A program made the translations under genes and the position numbers. A stretch of 64,000 nucleotides of DNA from Onchidella celtica (lineage: Eukaryota > Mollusca > Gastropoda > Systellommatophora > Onchidiidae), in contig OZ007582.1 in NCBI GenBank assembly GCA_963931925.1, positions 27,239,665 to 27,303,664 of the forward strand, written 5' to 3'. How positions within the stretch are numbered: position 1 is the stretch's first letter; each line of letters opens with the position of its first letter. Shown piece after piece: positions 13,258 through 32,098 of this stretch. Under the pieces are notes generated by a model. The model was given only the letters and a program-made list of their open reading frames with translations. It had not been told where the DNA came from and ran no database searches.

Positions 13258-13400
13258 GTTGGTAGGTGCATGTGGTAGAGTCTCCTTCTGTCCTGTCATT
13301 CTTCTATATTTTGTCTTTCGTCTTGCTTCGTCCTAGCACAATATGGCCGTCACCGTGTCGACTCCCTTTCTCCAAGATCAAATTCAAATGTTAAGACGTT
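13258..13400 (+). repeat. Dispersed repeat family 1 copy
   Basis: Contains CTCCTTCTGTCCTGTCATTC, TCGTCCTAGCACAATATGG, GTCACCGTGTCGAC and TTTCTCCAAGATCAAATTC. Confidence 0.8.

Positions 13401-20152
<6,752 letters not shown>

Positions 20153-20224
<72 letters not shown>
20153..20224 (+). repeat. (ATCT)n microsatellite, 18 units
   Basis: Perfect ATCT repeat followed by degenerate TCTG/TCTA units to ~20288. Similar degenerate tracts are at 37508-37618. Confidence 0.97.
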
Positions 20225-20822
20225 GTCTGTCCATCTATCTACCTATCTATTTGTCTTTCTATCTATCATTCTATCTGTCTGTCTGTATATGAGTTTATCC
20301 CTCTGTTTGCCCGTTTATGTGACGATCGGCCAGATTGACGATATAGGATTGCATCTGTCTGCAGTTGCTTCCTCCAGCCTGTTCACTTTCTCATCCCGCT
20401 GTCGACACGCCTTACGGCTGACCATTGCTATTACATGCACTTCCCCTGGGTACAGATTCACACCCAGCCGTGCACTCAGTGGATTCTGCAGGCAGAGCAC
20501 GAGAACTAAGGAGGTCAGGGGTCAGATCTTGAGCAAGAGGGGGCTTGGAGTAGAGGAGGTGCAGACATGGCATACAGATTGGGGTTGGGGGGGGGGAGGG
20601 GGGGTGAGAAGAAGAAAGGACATTGAAACTGGTGGTGACTAAGACAGTGTCGCGCATAGGACTAACGGTTCAAATCCTGACCCGACCTCTGCACTAGAAA
20701 ACTTAGGCACGCGTTACACGGGTCGTTAATTGTTTATCGTTTATGATTCATCATTCAGTGCCAACGCCCAATAGTTCATAAAATGGGAAAGCTCAATTAC
20801 GGTCGTTCAACGTTAAAAATGG

Positions 20823-20914
20823 CTGTTGTTAGGGGACCGTAGCCTGAATACAAAGCCAAATAGCTATAACAGCTATAACTTTCTATGTAATATACTACCA
20901 TTCCCTAACAACAG
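20823..20914. mobile_element. Tiny 92-bp inverted-repeat element
   Basis: It begins CTGTTGTTAGGG and ends CCCTAACAACAG, perfect 12-bp inverted repeats. No convincing target duplication was seen. A similar 93-bp structure is at 47883-47975. Confidence 0.5.
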
Positions 20915-21224
20915 TAATAAAAAATATATATATTTTATTAAGCTACCTTTTGTGAGTACTGTTTAGCTGCTCACACTGAAGTGAAATTTGGCGATAGAGG
21001 CATTTTTTAACGATAATAAAAACGATGGACGGAAGATGGTAGTAGTTAAACTATGAACAATGAACGAGCCGTGTGCTGCCTGCCTGAGCTGGTTTGTGAC
21101 CCGGGGTTGAACTTGTCCAGTTGTCCCTCAGTTTGTCATTGTATGGCCAGTCTGACCAGCCACAGTTAGTGCGTGCCATTGCTTTGTCGCCAGGAGTCGT
21201 CAAGTTTGCTTGATCATTTCATTT

Positions 21225-21263
21225 CTTTTCTTTTCTTTTCTTTTCTTTTCTTTTCTTTTCTTT

Positions 21264-21315
<52 letters not shown>

Positions 21316-21319
21316 TCCT

Positions 21320-21351
<32 letters not shown>

Positions 21352-21373
21352 TCCTTCATTCTTTCTTTCTTTT

Positions 21374-21405
<32 letters not shown>

Positions 21406-21560
21406 TCCTTCATTCTTTCTTTTCTTCTTTCTTTCCTTCATTCTTTCTTCCTTCCTTCCTTCTTTCTTTCTTTCTTTCTTTCTTTCTTTCCTCATTCTTT
21501 CTTTCTTTCCTTCATTCATTCTTTCTTTCTTTCTCTCTTTCTTTCCTTTGTTCCTTCTTT
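21225..21560 (+). repeat. (TTTTC)n then (TTTC)n compound microsatellite
   Basis: Pentanucleotide TTTTC units to ~21267 change into TTTC units with scattered TTCA and TTCC interruptions. A smaller relative lies at 33108-33270. Confidence 0.95.
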
Positions 21561-24385
21561 CCTCCATTCTTTCTTTCCGTTCCCAAATTTTGTCCTTCCT
21601 ACAAACGTTCTTCCATTTTTTACATTTCATTTATGTTTCTCATCATGTTCTTTCATTCTGTCTTTTCTTCCTTTCTCCCATCCTCAGCTGTCCCAGTTGC
21701 CGTCAGTTTCATTCTACGTTCATTCTTTCTTTTACTCTTCCTCCCTACTTACCGCTGAATGGGTTACTTTCAGGTTTCTGTCCGCACGCTCCATTCACTT
21801 TGGATTCATACTTTCTGTCTATCATTACATTCCTGTGTCCGCCCTTTTGTCTTGCTGGCCCGGTGTGTCTGCCTGTCAGTTTTTCTCTGCCTTTCAGTTC
21901 TACAGGAGTGAGTATGATATTAATTATTCTATAGTCTGTTTTGTACCGGTCACGTCTCATTGTGTACTGAAAGTCTACAACATTTGCCGTGAGAACGTGC
22001 TCCCAGAAAAAGGCTTTGTGCTTTAGTGTTCCACACCGTTAGATCCACAGCCAGCTAGTAGCCAGGGTAAATTAGAGCTGCAGTCCAGTACGAACTCTTT
22101 GAATCGATGGTACCCAGAAAATGCACGAAAAGGAGGGTAGATAGCAAACATGTTTTTTGCCTACTTGGATTGATTTAGATTTGTTGGACGAATGTATCTT
22201 AGACTGTTGTGAGAGGGAGTTGAGCACAATCCCATAATTTTGTGATTGGCGTAGGACATCTCTGGTGATACATGGCAGTTCCATGTCGCAAACCCTCGGT
22301 CCATTGATCTGTGGAATTGCATTCCTACTAGACTATAGTAAAGCCCTGTTACGGAAAAAGACTTTTAAATGCCAGTCAAAGTCAAATTCACTTTTTAACA
22401 TCCATTTATAGAATGAAATGTGCTACATCCTTTTTATCTGGGTCATACATCCATACGACGAAATAAAATAATAATAGTAATATGTAGAGCACAGTTTGTG
22501 TGATGTGATCCAAACATTGCAATTTCCGATGTAGTCTCGAAAACCCTAATAGTCAGTGGTCAGTGAAGGAGCCATTTGGTCTGGTGTCGGTAGTTGACCG
22601 AGCAAGAGGTGGGGCTGGCGAGACACGGTGGCAACTTCAGACTGACATAGCCGGAGCTAGGCCTAGTTGACATTGTCAGGACATGAATGTGGCCGGTACG
22701 GTAGATCATCCCGGGGGAGGGGGAATTCTCTCCAAGTCACTGATCTGATGCCCAGCGGTAACTGAAGCGAGTGACCAGTTCCCTCCCGTATCATAATACG
22801 TAAGTCGTGCAAAAAGTGGAGTAGGAATAAACAAGTACTCTGCGACATCAGAGACAGTGGCTGTGCATTGAAATTTGGAGGCCTGAAAACATTCGGTGCA
22901 CTGGTGGGGTCATGTGGATTTTGATTAGATTTCTATGAAGGGCATTGTTTTTATTTCCAGTATTGTCCCTCCATTAGTCTGATATTTATGATTATTTATT
23001 TATTTCATTACGACAATTTGTTATGAAATTCCCCTGCCGTTGGCTATTTTTCGTGTTTTGAGTATGAGAGTTGGCTAGACGCGTGGTTTTTTGTTTTTAA
23101 TTCCGTGTTCTGCACTTAGTGGAGACCGCGTCGTGCAAAGTTGACCTAGTGATTTTGAACAGATACGCTGTAGACAACCATTCAATGAGTCAGTAATGTT
23201 TGTAATCTAATTTTGTACTTTGAATTTTGCGCTTAATCCCGGACATTGAAAAAATTGGTGTCTGTGACGTCCTTGTGTGAACAGCTATTAAAGGGCCAGG
23301 GGTATTGACTTTTGACCATGGTTTCTCAAATTTTCTTATCATTTTAGTTTCAGAGTATGTCTTTCGTCTTCTCCCTTCAATATCGTCACTACTGTACTCA
23401 AAGAGCACATTAAGTCTTTTGTTGTCTTTTGAGATGTTGAGAAAAAAAAAAAGAAGTGTTCCTTGTCCTGTCATTTGGTGACTTATGCCACTATTATTCT
23501 GTTGGATTATTACATTTTCCTGTCCGCGCTTTTCTTTTACTATCATAATACCTGAAAGAACTCGTGCTCAGGAATGCAGTGGACTGTCAGTTGCCTTATG
23601 GCATAAGTCTGACATATACCATTATCGTAGAGCAGTAACGATATGTTTATGGTCTTACATGTAAAAGTAACCATTTATCGTGTTGATTGCCCTATGTTTC
23701 ATAATGATTCGTGTAGGAAAGTCATTGTTATTAGGATATAGCTGTGTTACAGCCTGTCCTTGTTGTTCAGTAAATAAGGTCAAGACACATACGTTATTTT
23801 GAGGATCGAACTGCAGAATCTGTGGTTATCATAATGACAGAAGATTTACTGTTTAAATGAGCGTTAGCTGAACAGTTTGTGTGTGTGTAAAAGGGGAGGG
23901 GGGGGGGGGTAAGAATCAAAAAGAGGGGAAGAACTGAATAGATTGACAGAAAAAGTTGTAGAAAGAAATCGCCACTGTTTCCACCAGCAAGCCAAACATC
24001 TGCACACAGAACTCGCTGTACATGTTTTTTCTTTGTTTGAGCCCTAATCCCACTGGGCTTACAGCTTTCCCCTCACAGCTTAATGCCCATTCACCTGTTT
24101 ATCAAATTATGCTGAATCGAGAGTTTTTTTCCATCCGTTGTTTTTTTTTCCCAACCGCCAACTTTTTGTGAGTGGGGTTTATTTAATTGCTAATTTGGCG
24201 TCGCGCGCGGCATCGATCTTTGCTCTATGTTGTACAGGCCGGGCATATTTGCATTCTGTCTAATTGATTACCGATACTTCGGGTCCATATTATTATTCTT
24301 TCCCCCCAACCCCACTTTTGTTTTTGTTGTTTTCACGTTCACTTTCAGGAAAGAAATCCTTTTTGGTCATTTCAGGTCGGTCGTT

Positions 24386-24419
24386 ACCAGAGACATGCTA
24401 ATAATAGCATGTCTCTGGT
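24386..24419. repeat. Perfect 15-bp stem hairpin, 4-nt loop
   Basis: ACCAGAGACATGCTA, loop ATAA, then the exact reverse complement. Both sides are also bounded by the direct repeat GGTCGTTAC overlapping the stem. Confidence 0.95.
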
Positions 24420-24897
24420 CGTTACTTTGTCTGCCCGCATTTTGGTTTCTTTCGTCTATAAAGTTAGTGTTTGTTTTTTAAAAATTTTCCTCGTTTTTTG
24501 AATTGTTTATTGTCTGTTTTCAATTTGCTGAACTGGACGCGACGATTTATAAATTGGTAATGTAAATTTTCCGTTCTTTTCGTTTTTGGTTGTTTTTAAT
24601 TTAATTTAATCATGATCGCGTGTCGAGTCGAGCACGTTCATCGTTTTATTTTGCTTTTCTGCTCAATTCGTCTCCTGTCCACGGCCACTCTTTCCTGTCC
24701 ATGGGCTTCATCTCTTTTTAGTCCTCTCCCCCTGGCCTTCTCCATTTGGCAAACATGGCCGTTGTGCCCAGCAAGCGGTGAATACCTCTCAATCCCTCGG
24801 ATCTTCAGTCCAACTTCCAGTCCGTCTGTCCATCCACTGGCATCCTACCATTCGCATGGTCACGCACGTAACTGGCGGTCTGTCATTTCCTTGCGGT

Positions 24898-24898
<1 letters not shown>

Positions 24899-24993
<95 letters not shown>
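24899..24993 (+). repeat. (CT)n microsatellite, ~47 units
   Basis: Uninterrupted CT run. Confidence 0.98.
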
Positions 24994-24995
<2 letters not shown>

Positions 24996-27785
24996 CCTTA
25001 CTCTGTCTGTTTCGCACTCTCCTCCCCGCCCCTCCTTCCAATTATCATTATATTTCCGTATTGGCCTCTGATGTTCAGAGAGGTGGCCAATAGAGACCTC
25101 GGGCAGAGCTGCAAGGAAGAAAACCCTCTTTCCGCTAGAGCTGCATTGTTCTAAGCTTATTGAGAATCATGTTGTTTACGGAACACTTTTCCATCATTTT
25201 GGTAACGTTTGTAGTGGCTGCGTGTGGTGGTACAGATGTGCCCGGTTGGCATTTTCTGAGCCAAATCCAAAAGATGGAGGGCGATGTTCTCCTACTCTTG
25301 GGACACACGAGATCTAGGGCCATGGCGAAGGCCACGGCCATGTGCACTGTGAATGGCTTTGCTGAATGAAGATTGCAGTGTGTGTTAGATTCGTTTGGTT
25401 CAGTGTCAAAATTAGAACATCATCCCGATGACGAGTAGTCGTCATTCACTATTATTACTTTGAATCTGAAAAGTTTTCAGTTTATTTGAGGAGAGCGGCG
25501 AACATTTGAATATACATGTAATTCCAGTGAATTAAAGAGGCGTGTAGTGTGAGCCAGGAATTTCTTAAACCTTGGCAGCTTCAATCTTGGTGAGGAACGG
25601 TGATGAATAAAAACACGTTCGTAGACACGTTCCACTCAGTGAGTTTCTGCAGTTTCAGTGTGAACATTGCAAATTTCCTGGGCTTAGATCTACATCAATT
25701 TTCCTATAAAACTTATTTGGGACCGAACATCAATATATTATTTTACTGCGTCCTGTGACCGTTTCGAGATAAGATTCATGACGTGTAACGAACCAAATAC
25801 AAATGTTGCACTAGACTTTGAGGATTCGTCCTTCATGGTAAATATGGGAGTTTTCTAACACATAACATTATTTTAGAAATCATTGACATTCTACCATGGT
25901 GTAGTAGCTGTGTACCATAAGCATATTACATACTTCCACATTTTTATTTATATACCAATCTTAGTTAAGGAAAGGATGCTGATAAAGTGAACCTTGCTGT
26001 CATAACAGTATTTATTTATATATAAATTATACGTGTCGTACCTTTGCATTTTGAATTTAGTGTTTTAGTAAACCTGCGATATGAATTCAACGAAGTGTTA
26101 ACTGTCCCAGCCTGCCTGAACGGACCCCGCGCTGTTTTGTGCTGTGCGCGAAGTTTTCCAGTTGGCCCGCCGTGTATTGATTTGACCGTCTATCTGGCAA
26201 CTCGGCGCAAGCAAGAACACACACCACCACACAGTACGTCAACACAGATTATAACCTGATTCAGTGGTCTGTCACACACAGTGGCAAGCCGTGTCGCCAA
26301 GTGGTGTGTTTGTATGTGACAGTCTTCTCTTTTCTTTCCTGTCAACTGGATTATTTTGTGTGAGTGTGAGAGGTGTGAGAAATAGTTTTTGAAATTTATC
26401 AGTATTTTCTCAGTCTGAAAGCGTCCAGATGGATGGATATAGAATTCATAGTGACGTTTACATTTGTACCGGCAGGATCCAAGTGAATTGCTGTGTTGTA
26501 TGATGTTAGGTAACACTATAGGGAATGTAAGTGTCCCGAAGTGTTCTGAAATAGTCGGTTTTGTGAATTCAAGGTATAAGGCGATGCCCGCTCTGATGAA
26601 ACATTTAAGAAGGATAGAGGAAGGGAGAGAGATTTTATTTCTGTGGCATTTTATCATTTCTCAGGTGTAGTGTCAGTGTCACTCCATCAGCGCCGTGGTA
26701 GTTGTACGATATTTTCATTCTGTTCATTCTGCCAGCACATGTTTGTGAAGCGGTGAGCATTGTGGTGTGTGTGTGTGTGGAAATGTATCGGAATCTTGTG
26801 ACATTTTCCAATATCGATTATTCTCAGAAACTTGGCGAGGTGGATGATTTACTTTGTTCTTTGTTGACCAAACACTTGCAGGTTGTACTAAACGATGGAA
26901 AATGTTTGATTTTATTCAGTCTCTTATGAAGCAGTTTGGTACTTAGGGCCAACGGCCTTAGACAGGGGGTCCTCGAGATTCAGAGATCTTTATGACAGTT
27001 CGATCCTTTTCATACATGCTGTGTTAAATTTCTCCTCAAGCCAGCATATTTTGTCCTTGCATTGTTCTTTTTTACTTACAGTCGGCTTTTGGCAACATTT
27101 TGTAAAATAAACCGAGGTTGTCGTTTTTCTTGAGAGAATGTTGAAGGGCTTTGTTTGCAGGGTCTATTGCAATACTAATCAGTCAACCAACCAACGGTCG
27201 GACCGACCGGTCCACGAACCTGCAAATCCGCCAACCAATCAAACGCCATCCCTGACACCAATATAAACCATAATTATTTGGGAAAAAGAATCTGAGCCAA
27301 AACCACAGACCATCAAAGATATTTATTTATATTTGATATTTCAAATTAATATTTCAAGAAGATGCATGAACATAGAATTAGTGGTAACAAAAGACTTGCA
27401 GGCCCACTGACAGACAAACAGCGTAACAGTTTATCCCATGTCATTCAGGATCTGCCTACTTGATGGCTTGTGTCGATAGAGAGTCACTGATGTGAATAAT
27501 GACACATTAGATCTATCTACGCAAGCCCTTAGTCACTATGTGTGCGTATAGTGTGTGTACTACCGCTTCTTTACACCTGCAACGTTCTCTTCACCGCGAT
27601 GTCTTGAATGGAGAGGATAGGCCGTGCTTTTGTTGTGGTTAACTTTATGTAGGTGGATAGGATACACGTTTTCTCTCTCTATCCGGGTCATATGGGTACG
27701 GCAGTGGGGGCTGTTTTGACATCTAGTTTAGAGTATTGTTGGGTGTAACTGTTTGTTGGAAGGAAGAAATTTTGCCAGGCAGTTG

Positions 27786-28005
27786 ATGATTCAAGACATA
27801 TGAGTAAGTTTTCCTTATTAATTTCAAGGCATGTGAAAGTTGTCCTTATTAGTACCAGGACATACGAGTAAGTTTTCCTCATTAATTTCAAGACATGTGA
27901 AAGTTTTCCTTAAAGACATACAAGTAAGTCTTCCTCATCAGTGTTAAGACGTGGAAGTTTTCCCGTGTCAGTTTCGAGACATACGAGAAAGTTTTCCTTT
28001 CTAGT
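27786..28005 (+). repeat. ~34-bp degenerate tandem repeat
   Basis: About seven units built on AGACATACGAGTAAGTTTTC followed by CT-x-ATTAATTTCA, alternating with GTGAAAGTT variants. Confidence 0.8.
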
Positions 28006-28566
28006 TTATTGAAGAAGATGGGACAACTTTATTGGCCAGGGACGATAGACATCCCGGTAGCTATAATTCTCTGATGCTCAGTGGTCTATAATACATTTAT
28101 AATGAAACACGTCATCCGATGTGCAGTGATCTATTTTTATACACTTACTTGTTTATCGACATTTTTTTTTAATCCGTGATAGATACATTTTTACATCCAT
28201 TTGACTGTTTAGATCAGGTTTAAATTTATAAGTTACGGCTTTTGTTTGTTTGTTTGTTTTTTGACATTCGGGTTGAAAATGGTATTGTTTACTGTGAAGA
28301 TAGAGAAATGTTGAGTAGTAGTATAACCTATTCATGGATAACATGATAATATGGAGTCGAAATTAATAGATGTACCAGATGTTCACTGATGTCGGTTGTT
28401 GACATGAACTCAATTTTTGAGAAAAGTGAGCCGATAGACTAGCTAGGAACTGAAGTGACGGTGTTTAAGTGTAAGATCTGCTATTGTCGTTGCTGCATCT
28501 CGCTAGGCCAGCCGGTCAACTTTATCCTGACAGAAGTGTGTCAATATACCGCGACCTCAGTTCTGT

Positions 28567-28770
28567 TTGTTCCAACTCCACCTTTTGCACAACTGAGAAA
28601 TTCGACATTAAACATTTGCTGTTGCAGCTTTATGATGAATTAGAATAAATCGGAACTGTGAAATAGCTTGAGAAGTGCCACACGGGTGTCAAAGTGTGCA
28701 TTTGTTATACCTTTTCTACGAACTAAGAGATCTCCGGTTTTTCGGAAGAGTGAGAAAGAACAAACAAGAG
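28567..28770 (+). repeat. Dispersed repeat family 2, copy 2
   Basis: It matches 7043-7255 over about 200 bp with small indels. The strongest shared block is TCAAAGTGTGCATTTGTTAT plus ACC. Confidence 0.75.
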
Positions 28771-30156
28771 CTAAGGTCGCTGTGTGCGGCCTGCATCAAG
28801 GGAAAACATTTTGTGTCTGGCCAGTTACGGGCAAACCGTTCACTGACCTTCGTACAGCATTGGTGTTGGGGTTTGTGGCAGGGGGCTGGGTGAAATTGGT
28901 CTACTGATACATTTAAATACTTCAAATAAACAGGGTGGTTACACCCCCCCCCCCTTTAAACAGGCTTGAAATGACAGTTTGTTCAAAGAAATCAGGATTT
29001 CGCGCGAGCAATTGTGGCGTCCATAGGTGATGGTGACATGGTCTCCTGTTCCATCTATTTTAATGTCCGGAAATTGAGGCCCCTTTTTTTTAAATCCTTA
29101 TAATTTGGAGGCAGGTCGTGTACATTTTAAAGTTGCTGCTTATCTGCATTGAATTTATAATGAAGCGATCGTACCATATCAAATGTCCTACGTATGCAGC
29201 CCACAGCTTTCTCATAACAACCAAACAATAGTTTTAATTGTAAAACAATAAAGTTGGTAGACAGGACTGGTCTTTGTGTTGGACCCCTCCGCCCCTGCCC
29301 ATACGCATACAAATTATGAACACCCTTCAACTCTTGCCTAGAGCCTTTTGGATTTCAACTAAATTTTTTACCACACGGAAGCAAATTTAATAACAAAGAT
29401 AGAAAGTTAACAATAACCTCTGCTCTGGCCCCCAAGAAGTCGACCCAAATGAAATACAATCATTCAGTGAGTTCAGGAGAGTCGCTGAGCTTCTTTCCCA
29501 TACCGGTAAATCTATACAGACTTCAGCCGGGGGCAACGAGGAATGGATGGTATGCACAAGCGTACTTAATGTTATCGCAAGTGTCGTCATTGTATACCTA
29601 ATCCTGGCTTCCACAGCGTGTTTTATTGAGCTTTTCATAAATACGGAAGAATTGGTTCTTATCTCAGCTGTCATTCGAAATGAACCGTGAATCAAAATAT
29701 CTTTTTTGCTGACTTCTGTGGACCTTTAAAAAGTAAGTACAAACACATGCGTGTAAAGACTTTGCCCGAGGCCGGGAGAAAACGTCACCGGGTCATTGTA
29801 GGTAATTTACCGTCGTAAGTAATGTAGGTTACGTATTGTGTAGCCCGTGTATAGAGCTCTCATACTTAAACAGTTGTGTGGATCGTGTGCCTACTTATTC
29901 TGTGTCTCGTACTTTCATTTGCCGAGTATTTTACAGAACAGTTTGGTGGTTTTAAAGACGTGCAAACAATCTGTTCACTTCCTGGCCCAGAAAACACCAT
30001 CACTGTTGGCCTTTTAAATGTGGGGCCGCCGAGTGTGGCCGAATGTGGATTTCTACGAGTAATGGTTTGCCAATTTAAGGATGATTGCGTTTGTACTGAC
30101 GGAAATAGAAACCAGCTGACGGTTGAAGTTTTTTGTGTGTCGTTTGTGTGGTTTTA

Positions 30157-30700
30157 ATGGGTGGCAAATGCGGAGATGTTGGTGGAAGATTTGTTGATCT
30201 CATGGATGGCAAATGCGGAGATGTTGGTGGAAGATTTGTTGATCTCATGGGTGGCAAATGCGGAGATGTTGGTGGAAGATTTGTTGATCTCATGGATGGC
30301 AAATGCGGAGATGTTGGTGGAAGATTTGTTGATCTCATGGATGGCAAATGCGGAGATGTTGGTGGAAGATTTGTTGATCTCATGGATGGCAAATGCGGAT
30401 ATGTTGGTGGAAGATTTGTTGATCTCATGGGTGGCAAATGCGGAGATGTTGGTGGAAGATTTGTTGAGCTCATGGGTGGCAAATGCGGAGATGTTGGTGG
30501 AAGATTTGTTGAGCTCATGGGTGGCAAATGCGGAGATGTTGGTGGAAGATTTGTTGATCTCATGGATGGCAAATGCGGAGATGTTGGTGGAAGATTTGTT
30601 GATCTCATGGATGGCAAATGCGGATATGTTGGTGGAAGATTTGTTGATCTCATGGGTGGCAAATGCGGAGATGTTGGTGGAAGATTTGTTGAGCTCATGA
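30157..30700 (+). repeat. 45-bp minisatellite, 12 copies
   Basis: The unit starts ATGGGTGGCAAATGCGGAGA and ends GATCTCATG. Twelve copies differ only at a few sites (GGT/GAT, GAG/TAT, GAT/GAG). Because 45 is divisible by three, two + frames and one - frame stay open throughout. The + frame gives (M-G/D-GKCGDVGGRFVDL)n and the - frame a PPTSPHLP repeat. Copies 5-7 and 10-12 share the same variant order. Confidence 0.95.
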
Positions 30701-31800
30701 AATTCTTGCTTCCATGTTGATAATAGATATCTATGGTTGAGGTCTTTAAATAGTGGGCGTTAACCCCCTGTTCGGGCCGCTGGGGGACCGTGCTCCCATT
30801 ACAAAGCCTGGAAAGAGAAAATACGTTAATAGGTTTCACTGATTTCACTGTTCATCTATAGCTTGTAATGTAAACTACCCACGGTCCCCAAAGAACAGCT
30901 TTGTTTATAGTGTTGATCACGGGATATGAAATCATTAGGTCATTACAGAAATATGAGCAGCTTTTGAATACTTTGGTGTTGTGCTGAATGCAGATAGTTT
31001 TGGCTGAATGTGAAATATCTGGTAAAAAATGAAATAAGTTTTCAGATGTTCGAGTTCTATGTTTCTCAGGGAAAGGTTTGAGTTCATTCGTTTGCGGTCT
31101 ACAAGCCTGTACGAAAATGATCAGCATAGGTTTAGAAATACAATCACACAAGTGCATATTTTGTTATGTGAAGAATGCGACTAAAGTACGCAAGCGACAG
31201 CTGTTAAATGCCCAGCAACTATTTTAGTGAAACTGTCCAAGAAACGTTAGGGAAAGTAAAGTTTTGGATCAGATTTCAGTGGGAAACGAATTACCACCGC
31301 CAGCAGGAAGACTGTTGTCATCAGGATGATCAAATCGATGGAAATCGCGGCGTGTGTTGATGGGTGTTTTATGGCAGGTCATGGCCGGGGGGGGGGGGGG
31401 GGTGTTGACAAGTCGGAAACCAATCCACATTCCAGCAGCCATCTCTGAGCGATTGACACAAGCCGTTGTCTCAAGCTTGGACAAACAGAAAAGGTCGTGG
31501 TTAGAGAGGTTAGAAACTGGCTGGATGGGGGAAAAAAATGTCGGCATTCGCTACGAGCAGGAAGATTGGCAACGTAAATCAGTGATAGGCAGAGAACTGA
31601 AATCTCCTGAGCTAGCCATGATGATAAATTCCCAGGGAATGTTTCAGGATTTTCCATGTGCCGGATACATCAGTGTATCATTTTTTCCCCCTTGTATTTT
31701 GTATACTTCTTTAATCCCATTTGGGAAATTTGCCATAGTGTCATTGCAGCCCAGTTACAACTGAAGCAGACACGTTTTGTTTTGTTGTTTGTTTGTCTTT

Positions 31801-32098
31801 TGGGGGGGGGGGGTGATAGGGCTAACTTTTATTTAATTTTGCCCGGAGTAGCTGCCTGTTAGGTCCGCTCTTCACTATTTCCTGCCAAAGTATCTTTCAC
31901 GTACGCAACATTCACATGGGCCCTCAGAATTTTCGTCCTTATTTGAGAAGTCTAGGGGCTCGATCCCACCTACCATAGAATCAGACAGGAAAGTATGAGA
32001 AAAATCCCAAAAACTCCAACATGCCTGCACCGACCGGGATTCGAACCCGGTACCTTCGGCATGAGAGGGGAACCCCTTTCCTCTAGACCACCTTGTAA
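31801..32098 (-). mobile_element. tRNA-headed SINE copy, minus strand, lacking its 3' tail
   Basis: On the minus strand the head reads GGTGGTCTAGAGGAAAGG ... CTCTCATGCC ... CCGGGTTCGAATCCCGG, with an intact B box. The body matches the 55225-55698 copy (CTATGGTAGGTGGGATCGAG, GGGCAAAATTAAATAAAAG). It ends in TATCA followed by poly-C, which is the poly-G at 31802-31813 on the + strand. The region beyond the poly-C present in other copies is absent. Confidence 0.87.

Larger units (their letters stand above)
21561..30156. other. Non-coding between repeats
   Basis: Unique AT-moderate DNA with the listed repeats. A 93-codon ORF at 29876-30157 starts with a hydrophobic, signal-like stretch (MWIVCLLILCLVLSFAEYF) but has no other support. 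Confidence 0.5.

Noticed and set aside
21173..21934. 253-codon Phe/Leu/Ser-rich ORF and its Lys/Glu-rich antisense
   Set aside because: Direct translation of the TTTTC/TTTC microsatellite.
30157..30700. CRISPR-like regularly spaced repeats
   Set aside because: Units are contiguous 45-bp tandem copies with no unique spacers, in eukaryotic DNA.
31354..31764. 136-codon ORF with a polar, protein-like middle section
   Set aside because: Its start is inside a poly-G run (Gly repeat). It has no homologous domain I recognise and no matching splice sites to the DLGAP frame.
32030..32098. Possible tRNA gene (A and B boxes, tRNA-Glu-like)
   Set aside because: It continues into a conserved SINE body, and equivalents occur at 51478 and 55225. 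It is a retroposon head, not a functional tRNA.
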